Shown: positions 1 through 8,677 of the stretch, in pieces | Position numbering within the stretch: position 1 is the stretch's first letter | How the letters are laid out: the number at the start of each line of letters is the position of its first letter | Assembly: GCA_028131545.1 (NCBI GenBank) | Contig: JAOICL010000007.1 | Coordinates: 1-64,000 of the forward strand | Origin: Vibrio sp. | GTDB taxonomy: Bacteria > Pseudomonadota > Gammaproteobacteria > Enterobacterales > Vibrionaceae | Length of the DNA stretch: 64,000 nt | Reading direction: 5' to 3' | Notes under the pieces: generated by a model | Seen by the model: the letters and a program-made list of their open reading frames with translations, nothing else | What the model was told of the DNA's origin: nothing | The model's database searches: none | Position numbers and translations under genes: made by a program

Positions 1-279
1 ACAAAAATGACATTAGATTAAGGAGAATTCGATTAACTTGCCTATATGAGATAATCTGAATTTATTTTAGATTAAGTAGATCCCCCTTTGGAATTCTATA
101 TATTAAAGAGGGAATCTAATGTTTCTAAATTATCCCATCAAGGGCTACCTTGATTGGCAACATAAATAAAGGTGTTATTGAGGAGATATTAGGAATAACG
201 GAAGAGTTGGGTTCTAGGGAAGTGAACCTTTATGAATATTGTAAAGGTTCACTTGATATTTGACGTGAGTTGTTTGTTT
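1..279. other. Intergenic/edge region, no confident gene
   Basis: No confident gene is seen. On the plus strand about 30 codons, ending at the TGA near 258-260, read smoothly in one frame but lack a plausible start nearby. They could be the decayed tail of a gene. The stretch also contains the hairpin listed at 220-254. Confidence 0.4.
220..254 (-). terminator. Hairpin downstream of the membrane protein gene
   Basis: Arms at 220-232 and 242-254 form a perfect 13-bp inverted repeat around a 9-nt loop. It lies just past the stop codon of the minus-strand gene at 280-1101. There is no strong T-run, so it is a likely but not classical terminator. Confidence 0.5.
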
Positions 280-1101
280 TCACGTAACAGCTTCTCGTGA
301 TAACGAAACATGCCATACGCGTTGAACAAATTTCATCAGTAAATAAAGCGAGGCGATAGGAATAAGGAGTGTTTGTAAGATAAACAAGGTAATCAAATCG
401 ATCATAGAGGTCATTGCTCGGTCGATTCTTTGCTGCATTTCCTCAAATTGTTGCGTTGGATTACTGATTTGATTCGAAAATGAAGAGGCTTTCCGTTTTA
501 ACTTCGCCATCATTCCTTGATTTTCCTCATCGGCTTCTTCAATTGCTTCCTCTGCTTTTTTCATATCTTGAGTGGCTTCAACTCTATGCTGTTCTAAAAA
601 TGTTTTATCAATCGACATATTAAATAGCGTGATGAGTACCAAACTAAAACGTAACACAACAAGCGTCAGTGTTATTCGGTATAGCAAAGAGTTACAGTGT
701 AACTTATTTTTGCGTAACTTGCTTTTGTGTAATAGGTCGAACATCGTTAGTACAATGATGATCGCGATAACCGAACTAATAATCGATGAGGCAAAGATAG
801 TGATCAGAATTTTTTGAATACCAAGAGCGGTAAGAGCGAATAACATCACAGATGAAAAGCGTTCAATGAGGTCATTAGCCGGATCCAGTACCTCACCAAT
901 ATCAACAGAAGCAACACCAATCGACACTTCTGTACTCTGTAGAACGGATATACCCGCATTTAAGCCTCTCGCACCACCATAAACAATCAATGCTTCTTGC
1001 AGACTGTCATCGATGTATTGCTTAGCAATACGGTCAAGGGGATTAGTGAAGCTCAAACCTAAAATGAGTAGTAAACAAGTGATCAATAGGCCTTTTTGCA
1101 T
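280..1101 (-). CDS. Membrane protein of unknown function
   Basis: I do not recognise this 273-residue protein. It has a hydrophobic N-terminal segment (about residues 1-20, signal-like or anchor), a region around 85-125 with two probable membrane helices, and another helix around 140-165. A charged stretch rich in Glu and Lys follows (about 175-215), likely coiled coil or amphipathic, and then a last hydrophobic segment near 235-260. The pattern suggests an inner-membrane protein with a soluble helical loop. It stands alone, divergent from fdxA, and a hairpin follows its stop. No function can be assigned. Confidence 0.75.
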   Translation of the reverse strand: MQKGLLITCLLLILGLSFTNPLDRIAKQYIDDSLQEALIVYGGARGLNAGISVLQSTEVSIGVASVDIGEVLDPANDLIERFSSVMLFALTALGIQKILITIFASSIISSVIAIIIVLTMFDLLHKSKLRKNKLHCNSLLYRITLTLVVLRFSLVLITLFNMSIDKTFLEQHRVEATQDMKKAEEAIEEADEENQGMMAKLKRKASSFSNQISNPTQQFEEMQQRIDRAMTSMIDLITLFILQTLLIPIASLYLLMKFVQRVWHVSLSREAVT

Positions 1102-1338
1102 GATTGAATCCTTTTAACAATGCGACTGGCGATATCAGTATAAAATCGAATCGTTACGATGACTGATTGCTTGTGATAATGGTGAATATAAAGGAGGGTA
1201 AGCTTTAATCATTTTAGATTGAATTTTATTCGTAAATAAGTATGATTATGCGTCCATAATTTTGCACTGGATCCCAATATTCCAATAGTTTGGGTATACT
1301 TAACGGATTCATTTGATAACAAAGATAGGGTAGATCTC

Positions 1339-1662
1339 ATGGCGTTTGTTGTAACTGATAACTGCATTCAATGTAAGTACACCGATTGTGTGTCGGTTTG
1401 TCCGGCAGATGCATTCTATGAAGGCCCGAATTTTCTTGCCATTAGTCCTATCGAATGTATTGATTGTGGATTGTGTGTCCCTGAATGTGATGCCAATGCC
1501 ATTTTTCAAGAAGATGAATTACCTGATGATCAAAAAGGTTTTGTTGAGTTGAATGCAGCGCTCGCTGAAGTATGGCCTCGAATTACAGAAGTAAAGCCAG
1601 CACTGGATGACGCTGATAAATGGAATGGTGTTCCTAATAAATTAGGGATGCTTAAAGACTAA
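1339..1662 (+). CDS. fdxA: Seven-iron (3Fe-4S plus 4Fe-4S) ferredoxin FdxA
   Basis: A small cytoplasmic electron carrier of 107 residues, the usual length for FdxA. The N-terminal half has the cysteines of a 7Fe ferredoxin: C9, C17, C21, then C40, C43, C46 and C50. In the Azotobacter-type family C9, C17 and C50 hold the 3Fe-4S cluster and C21, C40, C43 and C46 hold the 4Fe-4S cluster. The acidic C-terminal tail is typical. C12 is also present, while the family's extra cysteine near position 25 is Ala here. The gene is monocistronic and divergent from the upstream membrane protein. Its redox partner cannot be read from the sequence. Confidence 0.93.
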   Translation: MAFVVTDNCIQCKYTDCVSVCPADAFYEGPNFLAISPIECIDCGLCVPECDANAIFQEDELPDDQKGFVELNAALAEVWPRITEVKPALDDADKWNGVPNKLGMLKD

Positions 1663-1726
1663 AAAACGATGATGAAATCTAGGGGATTTTAGTCTTTATT
1701 ATAACGGTTCTTTTAACCCTGACTGA

Positions 1727-2464
1727 TTATCCGTGATGTTGACGACGTAGGTTATCCAAGATAATACCGGTTGCCATTGCGACGTTTAAAGATTCGGCAC
1801 CGCCAAAAGCTGGGATCGTTACTTTATCGGTAACGTATTGCGCGGCGTGCTCTCTGACCCCATGGGACTCACTTCCCATTAATAAAATACCTTCTGCTGA
1901 AAACTCAGTATGATGCACATTTTGCCCTTCTAAAAACGCGCCATAAACGGGTAGAGTGGCGGTTTCAAGGTAATCTGGTAAGTCTAATAAAGTCACTTGT
2001 ACTCTGGCAAAGCTTCCCATTGTCGCTCTAATGGTTTTTGGATTATAGGGATCGGCACAATCTCGACTGGCAACAATGTGCTTTATACCATACCAATCTG
2101 CAATACGAATGATGGTCCCTAGGTTTCCAGGGTCGGATACACCATCTAATGCGATCATAAGGCCTTTAGCGGGTGGCTTATCATTGGTTGGTATATCAAC
2201 AATAGCAACAGCGGCATTGTTACTGACTAAGCTGCTTGCTTTTGTTAAGTCATCCAATGACCCCTCTATACACTCATAGCTTTCTAGATTGGCTTTATTT
2301 TCGGATAAAAAATCAGCCGTCGCGAAGATTTGCTTAATCGTTAATGTACTATTAAGGAGCTCTAGAACGTTTTTTTCGCCTTCAACTAAGAATAAGCCTT
2401 GTGCTTTACGCTGCTTCTTTTGGCTTAATGCACGCAGTAATTTGAGTTGGTTTTTTGAAATCAT
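1727..2464 (-). CDS. SpoU/TrmH-family RNA 2'-O-methyltransferase
   Basis: A 245-residue S-adenosylmethionine-dependent RNA methyltransferase of the SPOUT (TrmH/SpoU) class. The N-terminal part (about 1-95) resembles the substrate-recognition domain of these enzymes. The C-terminal catalytic domain carries the three SpoU motifs: the DGVSDPGNLGTIIRIADW block (motif 1, with the catalytic Asn-Arg area), the LMGSESHGV block (motif 2) and the SLNVAMATGIIL block (motif 3) that forms the knotted cofactor site. The exact rRNA or tRNA target cannot be read from the sequence. It is convergent with fdxA and transcribed alone. Confidence 0.88.
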   Translation of the reverse strand: MISKNQLKLLRALSQKKQRKAQGLFLVEGEKNVLELLNSTLTIKQIFATADFLSENKANLESYECIEGSLDDLTKASSLVSNNAAVAIVDIPTNDKPPAKGLMIALDGVSDPGNLGTIIRIADWYGIKHIVASRDCADPYNPKTIRATMGSFARVQVTLLDLPDYLETATLPVYGAFLEGQNVHHTEFSAEGILLMGSESHGVREHAAQYVTDKVTIPAFGGAESLNVAMATGIILDNLRRQHHG

Positions 2465-2666
2465 AAGTCTATCCAGATTAAATTCCCCTTATTATATACC
2501 TAAAACAATCGATACCTAAACCATAGTCGGCGCACAAGTGGAGTAATTGGGTGAAATTCTTGCCTTACAAGCCCAGTTTAACTCTCATCCTCTTGGCATA
2601 AACATGCTCAACATCTCACTTATTCATTGTTGTTTATCTTCCTTTACTTTCTTATTTGTTCATTTG

Positions 2667-2694
2667 TTGAATTACGAGTCTTATATGCTATAAA
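2667..2694 (+). promoter_or_regulatory. Candidate sigma-70 promoter of the GAF/ABC operon
   Basis: TTGAAT at 2667-2672 and TATAAA at 2689-2694 are 16 bp apart, and a TGC precedes the -10 box in extended -10 style. This is the best promoter match in the intergenic region. It is read by eye only. Confidence 0.4.
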
Positions 2695-2790
2695 GGCATT
2701 CTAATAATAATTAATCATGATAAATACGTTGTGCGCTGTACACACCGCGCTGATTTGTATTATCAGATTTGAGCTTTGTCTCAATAGATT

Positions 2791-2805
2791 TGTACCTTTT
2801 GTACA
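2791..2805 (+). promoter_or_regulatory. Small palindrome overlapping the leader of the GAF gene
   Basis: TGTAC and GTACA form an inverted repeat around a 5-nt spacer directly ahead of the GGAG ribosome-binding site at 2807-2810. A further TGTACA occurs about 55 bp upstream. It could be an operator, but no regulator is identified. Confidence 0.3.
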
Positions 2806-2818
2806 TGGAGTACTAGAT

Positions 2819-3268
2819 ATGACTTTCCAATCTGAAAACTTTGATCGTATTCGTGATGCGCTATCGACTGTTGCGGAGTTTGAATTAATGACCATCATGG
2901 GTCTTTATCAAGACAAAGCGTGTCGCTGCTTTACCGATCGCCCTGAAATTTATGCTTTGAGTGGCATGAAAGACATCATTGAAGATGACTGGCACAACTT
3001 AGTCATTGTGAATAAAACCCCTTATATTTGCCACGATCAAACAACCTTGATTGAAGACTTAAAAGATGAAGAGCAGTTTATCGCGCATAACTGGGGTTCT
3101 GCGGTCAATTTACCGGTTCAATTGAATGGAAAAGTTGTTGGCACAGTGAACCTACTGGGTAAAGAAGGTATTTACAAAGACATCGACATTAATAAAGCTT
3201 TAGAGATCGTACAAGAGCTTGCTACGGATATTAATGATTTTGTAAAAACACAAGAAGTATTATCGTAA
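2819..3268 (+). CDS. GAF-domain protein heading an ABC importer operon
   Basis: A 149-residue cytoplasmic protein that is essentially one GAF domain, a fold that usually binds small ligands or cyclic nucleotides. ATG at 2819 is chosen because GGAG at 2807-2810 is well placed and the fold begins there; an upstream in-frame ATG at 2717 would add 34 residues without a clear ribosome-binding site. No DNA-binding or enzymatic domain is attached. The gene ends 14 bp before the solute-binding protein gene and is surely co-transcribed with it. By inference it senses or handles the imported solute. Confidence 0.8.
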   Translation: MTFQSENFDRIRDALSTVAEFELMTIMGLYQDKACRCFTDRPEIYALSGMKDIIEDDWHNLVIVNKTPYICHDQTTLIEDLKDEEQFIAHNWGSAVNLPVQLNGKVVGTVNLLGKEGIYKDIDINKALEIVQELATDINDFVKTQEVLS

Positions 3269-3282
3269 AAGGAATTACACAC

Positions 3283-4875
3283 ATGCTTAACACAGTCGTA
3301 AAAAACGCAATTACCACGGGCATTGCCCTTTCTGTATTAGGGTTAAGTAGCGCTTATGCTAAAACCCCATCTTCAGCCCTTGTGGTTGCGAAAAATATTG
3401 ATGACTTAGTTTCACTGGATCCGGCGCAAATCTATGAATTTACGGGTGGTGAAATATCTAACAACCTGTACGACCAATTGGTTGAGTATACCGCGGAAGA
3501 TTCTGAAACTCTGATCGGAAGTTTAGCGAAATCATGGGAAGTCAGTACCGTTACTAACACCATCACATTTAAGTTAGATCCTGAAGCGAAATTTGCATCG
3601 GGTAATGACTTAACGGCAGACGATGTTATCTATTCATTCACTCGTGTGCTGAAGTTAAACAAAGCGCCAGCCTATGTGATGAAGCAAATTGGTTTAACGG
3701 CGAATAATGTCGTCGAAAAAATCAAAAAAGTGGATGACGATACGGTCGTTTTTCATTATAAACCTGGCACATCGGCAGACTTTACATTAAATGCGTTGGC
3801 GACGACCACGGCTTCTATTGTTGATAGTAAAGAACTTCAGCGCCATGAAAAAAATGGTGATTTTGGTAACCAGTGGTTAAATAAAAACAGTGCGGGTTCG
3901 GGTCCATTTACGTTACGTGTATGGAAGCCAAATAACACCGTCGTACTGACTGAGAACAAACAGTGGTGGGAAGACAAGCTAGACATTAAGCAGGTGATCT
4001 ATCGTCATATCGCTGAACCAGCTACACAACGTATTATGTTAGAAAAAGGGGATGTTGATATCGCACGTGGTCTTGGCCCAGATCAGATCACGGCATTAGA
4101 AGGGAACAGTAACATCACGGTGAACTCATACCCTCAAGCTGCGCTGTATTTCTTCTCTTTCAATGTAACCAACGAGAAATTTAATGATCCAGAATTATGG
4201 AAAGCCGTGAAATATCTGATTGATTATCAAGGTATGACCGATAGCTTCCTAAAAGACCAATTTAAAGTGCATCAAGCATTTTGGCCAAGTGGTATGCCTG
4301 GAGCTGTGAATGAATCGCCGTATCAGTTAGATGTCGAGAAAGCCAAAGCGATATTAGACAAAGCAGGAAAAGAGGGCTTATCACTATCAATGGATTACAT
4401 TAATGGTGAACCGTTCTCTAGTATGGCCCAGTCTATTCAAGCGACATTTGCTCAAGCGGGGATTGAATTAAAACTTATCCCAGGTACGGGTAGCCAAGTG
4501 ATTACTAAATACCGTGCACGTACGCATGAAAGTATTTTACTTTACTGGGCTCCTGACTTTATGGACCCACACTCGAACGCAAAATCCTTCGCACATAACG
4601 CCGATAACAGCGATGATGCTTATGTATCAACAACGACATGGCGTAATGGTTGGCAAAATGTTGAGTTAAATGCAAAAGTGGATGCCGCACTTGGCGAAAT
4701 GGATCGTGAGCAGCGTTTAGAGTTATACAAGACGTTACAAAAAGACGTCATGAATAGCTCACCGTTTGCGATCATGTTCCAGCAGCAAGCGCAATCGGCA
4801 CTTCGCAGTAATGTAAAAGGCTACGCACAAGGTGTGAATAGTCATCAAATTTACTACCACAACGTCAGTAAATAA
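3283..4875 (+). CDS. Periplasmic solute-binding protein of an Opp/Dpp-type ABC importer
   Basis: A 530-residue family 5 extracellular solute-binding protein, the family of DppA, OppA and NikA. A classical signal peptide ends near residue 26 (SSAYA, then KTPSS). The mature part starts with the typical segment leading to a LDPAQIYEFTGGEISNNLYDQL motif, then the two-lobed fold. Length is normal for the family. It is followed at 15 bp by two permease and two ATPase genes, so the full importer is present. The ligand (di- or oligopeptide, opine or other) cannot be read from the sequence. No lipobox is present, so it is soluble in the periplasm. Confidence 0.92.
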   Translation: MLNTVVKNAITTGIALSVLGLSSAYAKTPSSALVVAKNIDDLVSLDPAQIYEFTGGEISNNLYDQLVEYTAEDSETLIGSLAKSWEVSTVTNTITFKLDPEAKFASGNDLTADDVIYSFTRVLKLNKAPAYVMKQIGLTANNVVEKIKKVDDDTVVFHYKPGTSADFTLNALATTTASIVDSKELQRHEKNGDFGNQWLNKNSAGSGPFTLRVWKPNNTVVLTENKQWWEDKLDIKQVIYRHIAEPATQRIMLEKGDVDIARGLGPDQITALEGNSNITVNSYPQAALYFFSFNVTNEKFNDPELWKAVKYLIDYQGMTDSFLKDQFKVHQAFWPSGMPGAVNESPYQLDVEKAKAILDKAGKEGLSLSMDYINGEPFSSMAQSIQATFAQAGIELKLIPGTGSQVITKYRARTHESILLYWAPDFMDPHSNAKSFAHNADNSDDAYVSTTTWRNGWQNVELNAKVDAALGEMDREQRLELYKTLQKDVMNSSPFAIMFQQQAQSALRSNVKGYAQGVNSHQIYYHNVSK

Positions 4876-4889
4876 GAGAGTTTTACATT

Positions 4890-5951
4890 ATGACAACAAG
4901 TAACTTGATGTTAAATCGAGTGACTAATATCCGTTGGGCAGCCCTTTCTTGGGGAGCCCTTCGTCAATTAGTAACCGTTGCAATCACGCTATTAGCCCTT
5001 TTGGCTATTACTTTCTTTATTGGTCGAATCATGCCTATTGACCCTGTTATTGCGGTTGTAGGTGATAGAGCCAGTCCAGAAGTTTATGCCGAAGTTCGAG
5101 CACAATTAGGTTTAGATAAGCCTATATTTGTTCAGTTTGGGTTGTATTTACAAGATGTCTTTAATGGCGATCTTGGTTTTTCTCAAAGTACAGGCAACCC
5201 TGTTTTTGACGATATAAAAGAATTCTTTCCAGCCACTTTAGAGTTAGCGACTTTGGGTATGTTCATGGGCATGCTTTTTGGTATTCCATTGGGTATTTGG
5301 GCGGCGATTAAACGTGGCCAATGGCAAGATAACGTTATTCGTGTTTTCTCGTTAGTCGGCTATTCCACTCCTGTTTTTTGGCTCGGTCTTGTGGGTTTAT
5401 TGGTGTTTTATGCACAATTAGATTGGGTTGCCGGGCCTGGACGTTTGGACGTGTATTACGACTTTATTGTTGAGCCAGTGACCGGTGTCTTGTTAATCGA
5501 TTCTGCAATGGCTGGTGAATGGGAGGTCTTTTGGAATGCGTTTGACCACCTTGTATTACCCGTCACTTTACTGGGTTATTTTTCAATGGCGTACATTGGA
5601 CGTATGACTCGTTCATTGATGCTGGATGAATTGGATAAAGAATACGTCATTACGGCCAAAGTCAAAGGCGTTAGCACATGGAATATCATCACGAAGCACT
5701 GCTTACGTAATATTCGAGTCCCTCTCATTACGATTCTTGCGTTGTCTTACGCCAGCTTACTCGAAGGGGCGGTTCTAACGGAAACGGTATTCGCATGGCC
5801 TGGTTTAGGGGCTTACATTACAAATGCCTTATTTTCTGCTGATATGCCAGCGGTATTAGGTGGAACACTGATTGTGGGAATATGTTTCGTAACACTAAAT
5901 TTACTAGCGGAATTGGCTTATCCACTGCTTGATCCGAGGGTGAAACGATGA
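4890..5951 (+). CDS. ABC importer permease, DppB/OppB type
   Basis: A 353-residue inner-membrane permease of the binding-protein-dependent transport family. An N-terminal helix (about residues 25-45) is followed by a periplasmic stretch and the core with five helices. The EAA-type loop is visible near residues 250-275 (around ITAKVKGVSTWNIITKHCLRN), the contact point for the ATPase. It overlaps the next permease gene by 4 bp (ATGA at 5948-5951), the mark of translational coupling. It forms the channel heterodimer with the next gene product. Confidence 0.92.
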   Translation: MTTSNLMLNRVTNIRWAALSWGALRQLVTVAITLLALLAITFFIGRIMPIDPVIAVVGDRASPEVYAEVRAQLGLDKPIFVQFGLYLQDVFNGDLGFSQSTGNPVFDDIKEFFPATLELATLGMFMGMLFGIPLGIWAAIKRGQWQDNVIRVFSLVGYSTPVFWLGLVGLLVFYAQLDWVAGPGRLDVYYDFIVEPVTGVLLIDSAMAGEWEVFWNAFDHLVLPVTLLGYFSMAYIGRMTRSLMLDELDKEYVITAKVKGVSTWNIITKHCLRNIRVPLITILALSYASLLEGAVLTETVFAWPGLGAYITNALFSADMPAVLGGTLIVGICFVTLNLLAELAYPLLDPRVKR

Positions 5952-6871
5952 GCACAGATGTAAAAGTATTAGAAAAAAATAAACCGTCATTAAAAGATTG
6001 GCTACTTGATGATAGCCCAACCAGTCAATGGCAGGCTCAATGTTCAAGCATGTATCGAGTATGGTTATCATTAGCGAGCAATCCATTGACCATGATAGGT
6101 ATGTTTTTTATTTTGGTTTTGGTATTAATGGCGATGTTCGCGCCGATATTAGCAACGCATTCACCGACAGAAACCAATTTAGGGTTCAGATTGTTACCGC
6201 CATCTTCTGAAAATTGGTTAGGTACGGATCACCTAGGACGTGATATCTATAGTCGCCTCCTTTATGGTAGCCAAGTGACGGTATTGATCGTGTTTCTTGT
6301 GACCATCACCACCGCGCCTTTTGGCATGCTAGTGGGTGTGGTTGCGGGTTACTTTGGTGGTTGGGTCGAAACCGTACTTATGCGTATTACCGACATATTT
6401 CTTGCGTTCCCTAAATTAGTCATGGCATTGGCGTTTGTCGCGATTATGGAACCCGGTTTATGGAATATGGTACTGGCGATTTCTTTAACCGCGTGGCCTC
6501 CGTATGCTCGTGTTGCTCGCGCAGAAGCCTTAACCTGTCGCCGCTCTGATTTTATTCAATCAGCTGTGTTATCGGGTGCAAGTACTCCTCGAATCTTGTT
6601 AAAGCATATTGTTCCAATGTGTACGACGTCGGTTATTATTCGTGTGACGCTGGATATGGCAGGTATCATTCTTGTTGCTTCTGGTCTGGGTTTCTTAGGC
6701 TTAGGCATTGCGCCGCCAACACCGGAATGGGGTTCCATGATTGCTGAAGGTCGCTCATTCCTTATCGACCAATGGTGGGTTGCGACTATTCCAGGGGTTG
6801 CTATTTTACTGGTTAGCTTAGCGTTTAACCTGTTAGGTGATGGCCTGCGTGATGCAATGGAAGGGAAGTAA
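5948..6871 (+). CDS. ABC importer permease, DppC/OppC type
   Basis: A 307-residue permease, second half of the membrane channel. It has the DppC-type extra N-terminal region with one helix (about 40-60), the periplasmic motif around ENWLGTDHLGRDIYSRLLYGS that is diagnostic of this subfamily, and an EAA loop around residues 195-220 (ARAEALTCRRSDFIQSAVLSGAS). The start ATG overlaps the stop of the preceding permease. The stop lies 2 bp ahead of the next ATPase gene. Confidence 0.93.
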   Translation: MSTDVKVLEKNKPSLKDWLLDDSPTSQWQAQCSSMYRVWLSLASNPLTMIGMFFILVLVLMAMFAPILATHSPTETNLGFRLLPPSSENWLGTDHLGRDIYSRLLYGSQVTVLIVFLVTITTAPFGMLVGVVAGYFGGWVETVLMRITDIFLAFPKLVMALAFVAIMEPGLWNMVLAISLTAWPPYARVARAEALTCRRSDFIQSAVLSGASTPRILLKHIVPMCTTSVIIRVTLDMAGIILVASGLGFLGLGIAPPTPEWGSMIAEGRSFLIDQWWVATIPGVAILLVSLAFNLLGDGLRDAMEGK

Positions 6872-6873
6872 TC

Positions 6874-7710
6874 ATGTCATTATTAAAAATTGAAAACTTA
6901 ACCGTGACCTTTCCAACCAATAAGGGGCCGATTGATGTCGTGAAAAATTTCTCTCTCGATATGCAGCGAGAAAAAATTGGTATTGTTGGTGAATCCGGTT
7001 CGGGTAAATCGATGACAGCAAGAGCATTATTAGGCTTAATTCGCAGTCCAGGTACGGTAACAGCAGAGACATTGGAGCTAGATGGACAGTCATTAAAGAA
7101 CTTATCGGATAAAGAATGGCGTAAGATTCGTGGAAAGGGCATTTCCATGATCATGCAAGACCCAAAGTATTCTTTGAATCCAGTAATGACGATCAAAGAT
7201 CAAATGGTTGAAACGTGGCGATTGCATCATAAAAGCAGTAAATCAGAGGCGTTAAAAGCGGCAATTAACAGTTTGGAAGAAGTGTCTATTCGAGATCCGG
7301 AACGCGTGTTGAATTCGTATCCTCATCAGTTATCTGGTGGGATGGGGCAGCGGATTATGATTGCGATGATGTTGATGCCTCAGCCAAAGATTTTAATTGC
7401 TGACGAAGCGACCTCGGCATTAGATGTGACCGTGCAAAGACAAGTATTAGATATTCTTGATCAAGCGGCACAGAAGCATAATTCGGGTCTAATTTTAATT
7501 AGCCACGATCTCCCAATGGTTGCTGACTTTTGCGATAAAATCATCGTAATGTATCGAGGACATATTGTCGAAGTGCTGGAAGCGGGAGAATTAAAGAACG
7601 CAGAACACCCTTATACACAAGGGTTATTATCTTGTTTACCTTCTTATGATAAGCGTGGTGAAGAGCTTTCTGTTCTAAAACGCGATCCAAGTTGGGAGAA
7701 TGCATCGTGA
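6874..7710 (+). CDS. ABC importer ATPase, DppD/OppD type
   Basis: A 278-residue ATPase energising the importer. Walker A is GESGSGKS near residues 39-46, the ABC signature is LSGGMGQRI near 152-160, and Walker B with catalytic Glu is ILIADEATSALD near 169-180, followed by the H-loop ISHD. The C-terminal extension is typical of the oligopeptide subfamily but lacks the usual iron-sulfur-type cysteine cluster. The signature reads SGGMGQ rather than the common SGGQRQ, as in other DppD/OppD proteins. Confidence 0.92.
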   Translation: MSLLKIENLTVTFPTNKGPIDVVKNFSLDMQREKIGIVGESGSGKSMTARALLGLIRSPGTVTAETLELDGQSLKNLSDKEWRKIRGKGISMIMQDPKYSLNPVMTIKDQMVETWRLHHKSSKSEALKAAINSLEEVSIRDPERVLNSYPHQLSGGMGQRIMIAMMLMPQPKILIADEATSALDVTVQRQVLDILDQAAQKHNSGLILISHDLPMVADFCDKIIVMYRGHIVEVLEAGELKNAEHPYTQGLLSCLPSYDKRGEELSVLKRDPSWENAS

Positions 7711-8456
7711 TCCATATTAAAGATAATGACATCTTTTGGGGTGAGTTTCTTGCCGTGCAAGGGTTTAATATGCACGTAAAAGAAGGTCAATGTGCGGGCC
7801 TTGTCGGTGAGTCAGGTTCGGGTAAGTCGACTATATTGCAAATGCTGACGGGCATTAACAATGAGTGGACGGGTGAGGTCAGTTTGGTTGGGCAATCACT
7901 ACGATCAGGACACAAATACCCAGCCCATTTGCGTAAAGACATTCAAATGGTGTTTCAAGACCCTTATGCTTCATTACACCCGAAACATACGATCAACCAA
8001 GCACTAACGGAAGTTGCTCAAATTCATAATTTGGATAACATTTCAGAACGTGTTGGACAGGTCTTACAAGATGTGGGGTTAGATGCTAAGTTCCGCTATC
8101 GTTTTCCAAATCAATTATCGGGTGGCCAGCGTCAACGAGTAGCGATTGCTCGAGCACTTTTACCCGCTCCGAAGTTAGTTTTATTGGATGAGCCGACGTC
8201 AGCATTGGATGCTTCAGTTCAGTCTGAGGTACTTAATTTATTGAAACGTTTACAACAAAAACACAATTTAACGTACCTTATGGTGACACATGACTTAGAT
8301 GTCGTGAATTGGATGTGTGATGATGTGTACGTATTATGTAATGGCCGTTTAGAAGAAAAAACAACGGTACATGATATTGTCGATAATAAAGTGAAAAGTG
8401 ATTACACCAAGAAGCTGTTATCAGCAACGCATGGTACAGGAATGTTAACGGATTAA
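7707..8456 (+). CDS. ABC importer ATPase, DppF/OppF type
   Basis: The second ATPase subunit, 249 residues with the GTG start at 7707. That start overlaps the previous stop as GTGA and has GGGAGAA at 7694-7700 as ribosome-binding site; a TTG at 7692 is possible but lies inside that site. Walker A is GESGSGKST, the signature is LSGGQRQRV and Walker B is LVLLDEPTSALD, then VTHD. It is shorter than typical OppF (about 320), without the extended C-terminal domain. It closes the operon, and a strong terminator follows. Confidence 0.92.
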   Translation: MIHIKDNDIFWGEFLAVQGFNMHVKEGQCAGLVGESGSGKSTILQMLTGINNEWTGEVSLVGQSLRSGHKYPAHLRKDIQMVFQDPYASLHPKHTINQALTEVAQIHNLDNISERVGQVLQDVGLDAKFRYRFPNQLSGGQRQRVAIARALLPAPKLVLLDEPTSALDASVQSEVLNLLKRLQQKHNLTYLMVTHDLDVVNWMCDDVYVLCNGRLEEKTTVHDIVDNKVKSDYTKKLLSATHGTGMLTD

Positions 8457-8523
8457 TACGATATCGCCTGCTTACTGGTTATAGAGGGTATGTCTAGAAC
8501 TAGATAAAAATAGCAAAAGCGAG

Positions 8524-8549
8524 AAAGAGGAGCCTAATGGCTCCTCTTT
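8524..8549 (+). terminator. Rho-independent terminator of the ABC operon
   Basis: An 11-bp perfect stem (8524-8534 with 8539-8549), TAAT loop and T-rich tail about 70 bp after the last operon gene. Confidence 0.85.
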
Positions 8550-8566
8550 TGTTTAACAACTGGAAG

Positions 8567-8638
8567 ATTCAAACTACAACAAGCTTAAAACTTCAAAGGA
8601 CAACCAGCTTCCAGTTTCAAATGACAACAAGTTTCAAG
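8567..8638. repeat. Three tandem 24-bp degenerate repeats
   Basis: Units at 8567-8590, 8591-8614 and 8615-8638 share the pattern YTTCAAA, two variable bases, then ACAACMAGYTT. They lie between the operon terminator and the 3' end of the glycerophosphodiesterase gene, outside any gene. The spacing is exactly 24 bp with no indels. Confidence 0.75.
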
Positions 8639-8677
8639 CTATTGGATGTCGGCATCACACAGGACACCGAATAAACA

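Larger units (their letters stand above)
2465..2818 (+). other. Intergenic region ahead of the GAF/ABC operon
   Basis: No gene is seen in these 354 bases between two divergent genes. It holds the promoter-like pair at 2667-2694 and the small palindrome at 2791-2805 listed separately. Confidence 0.5.
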
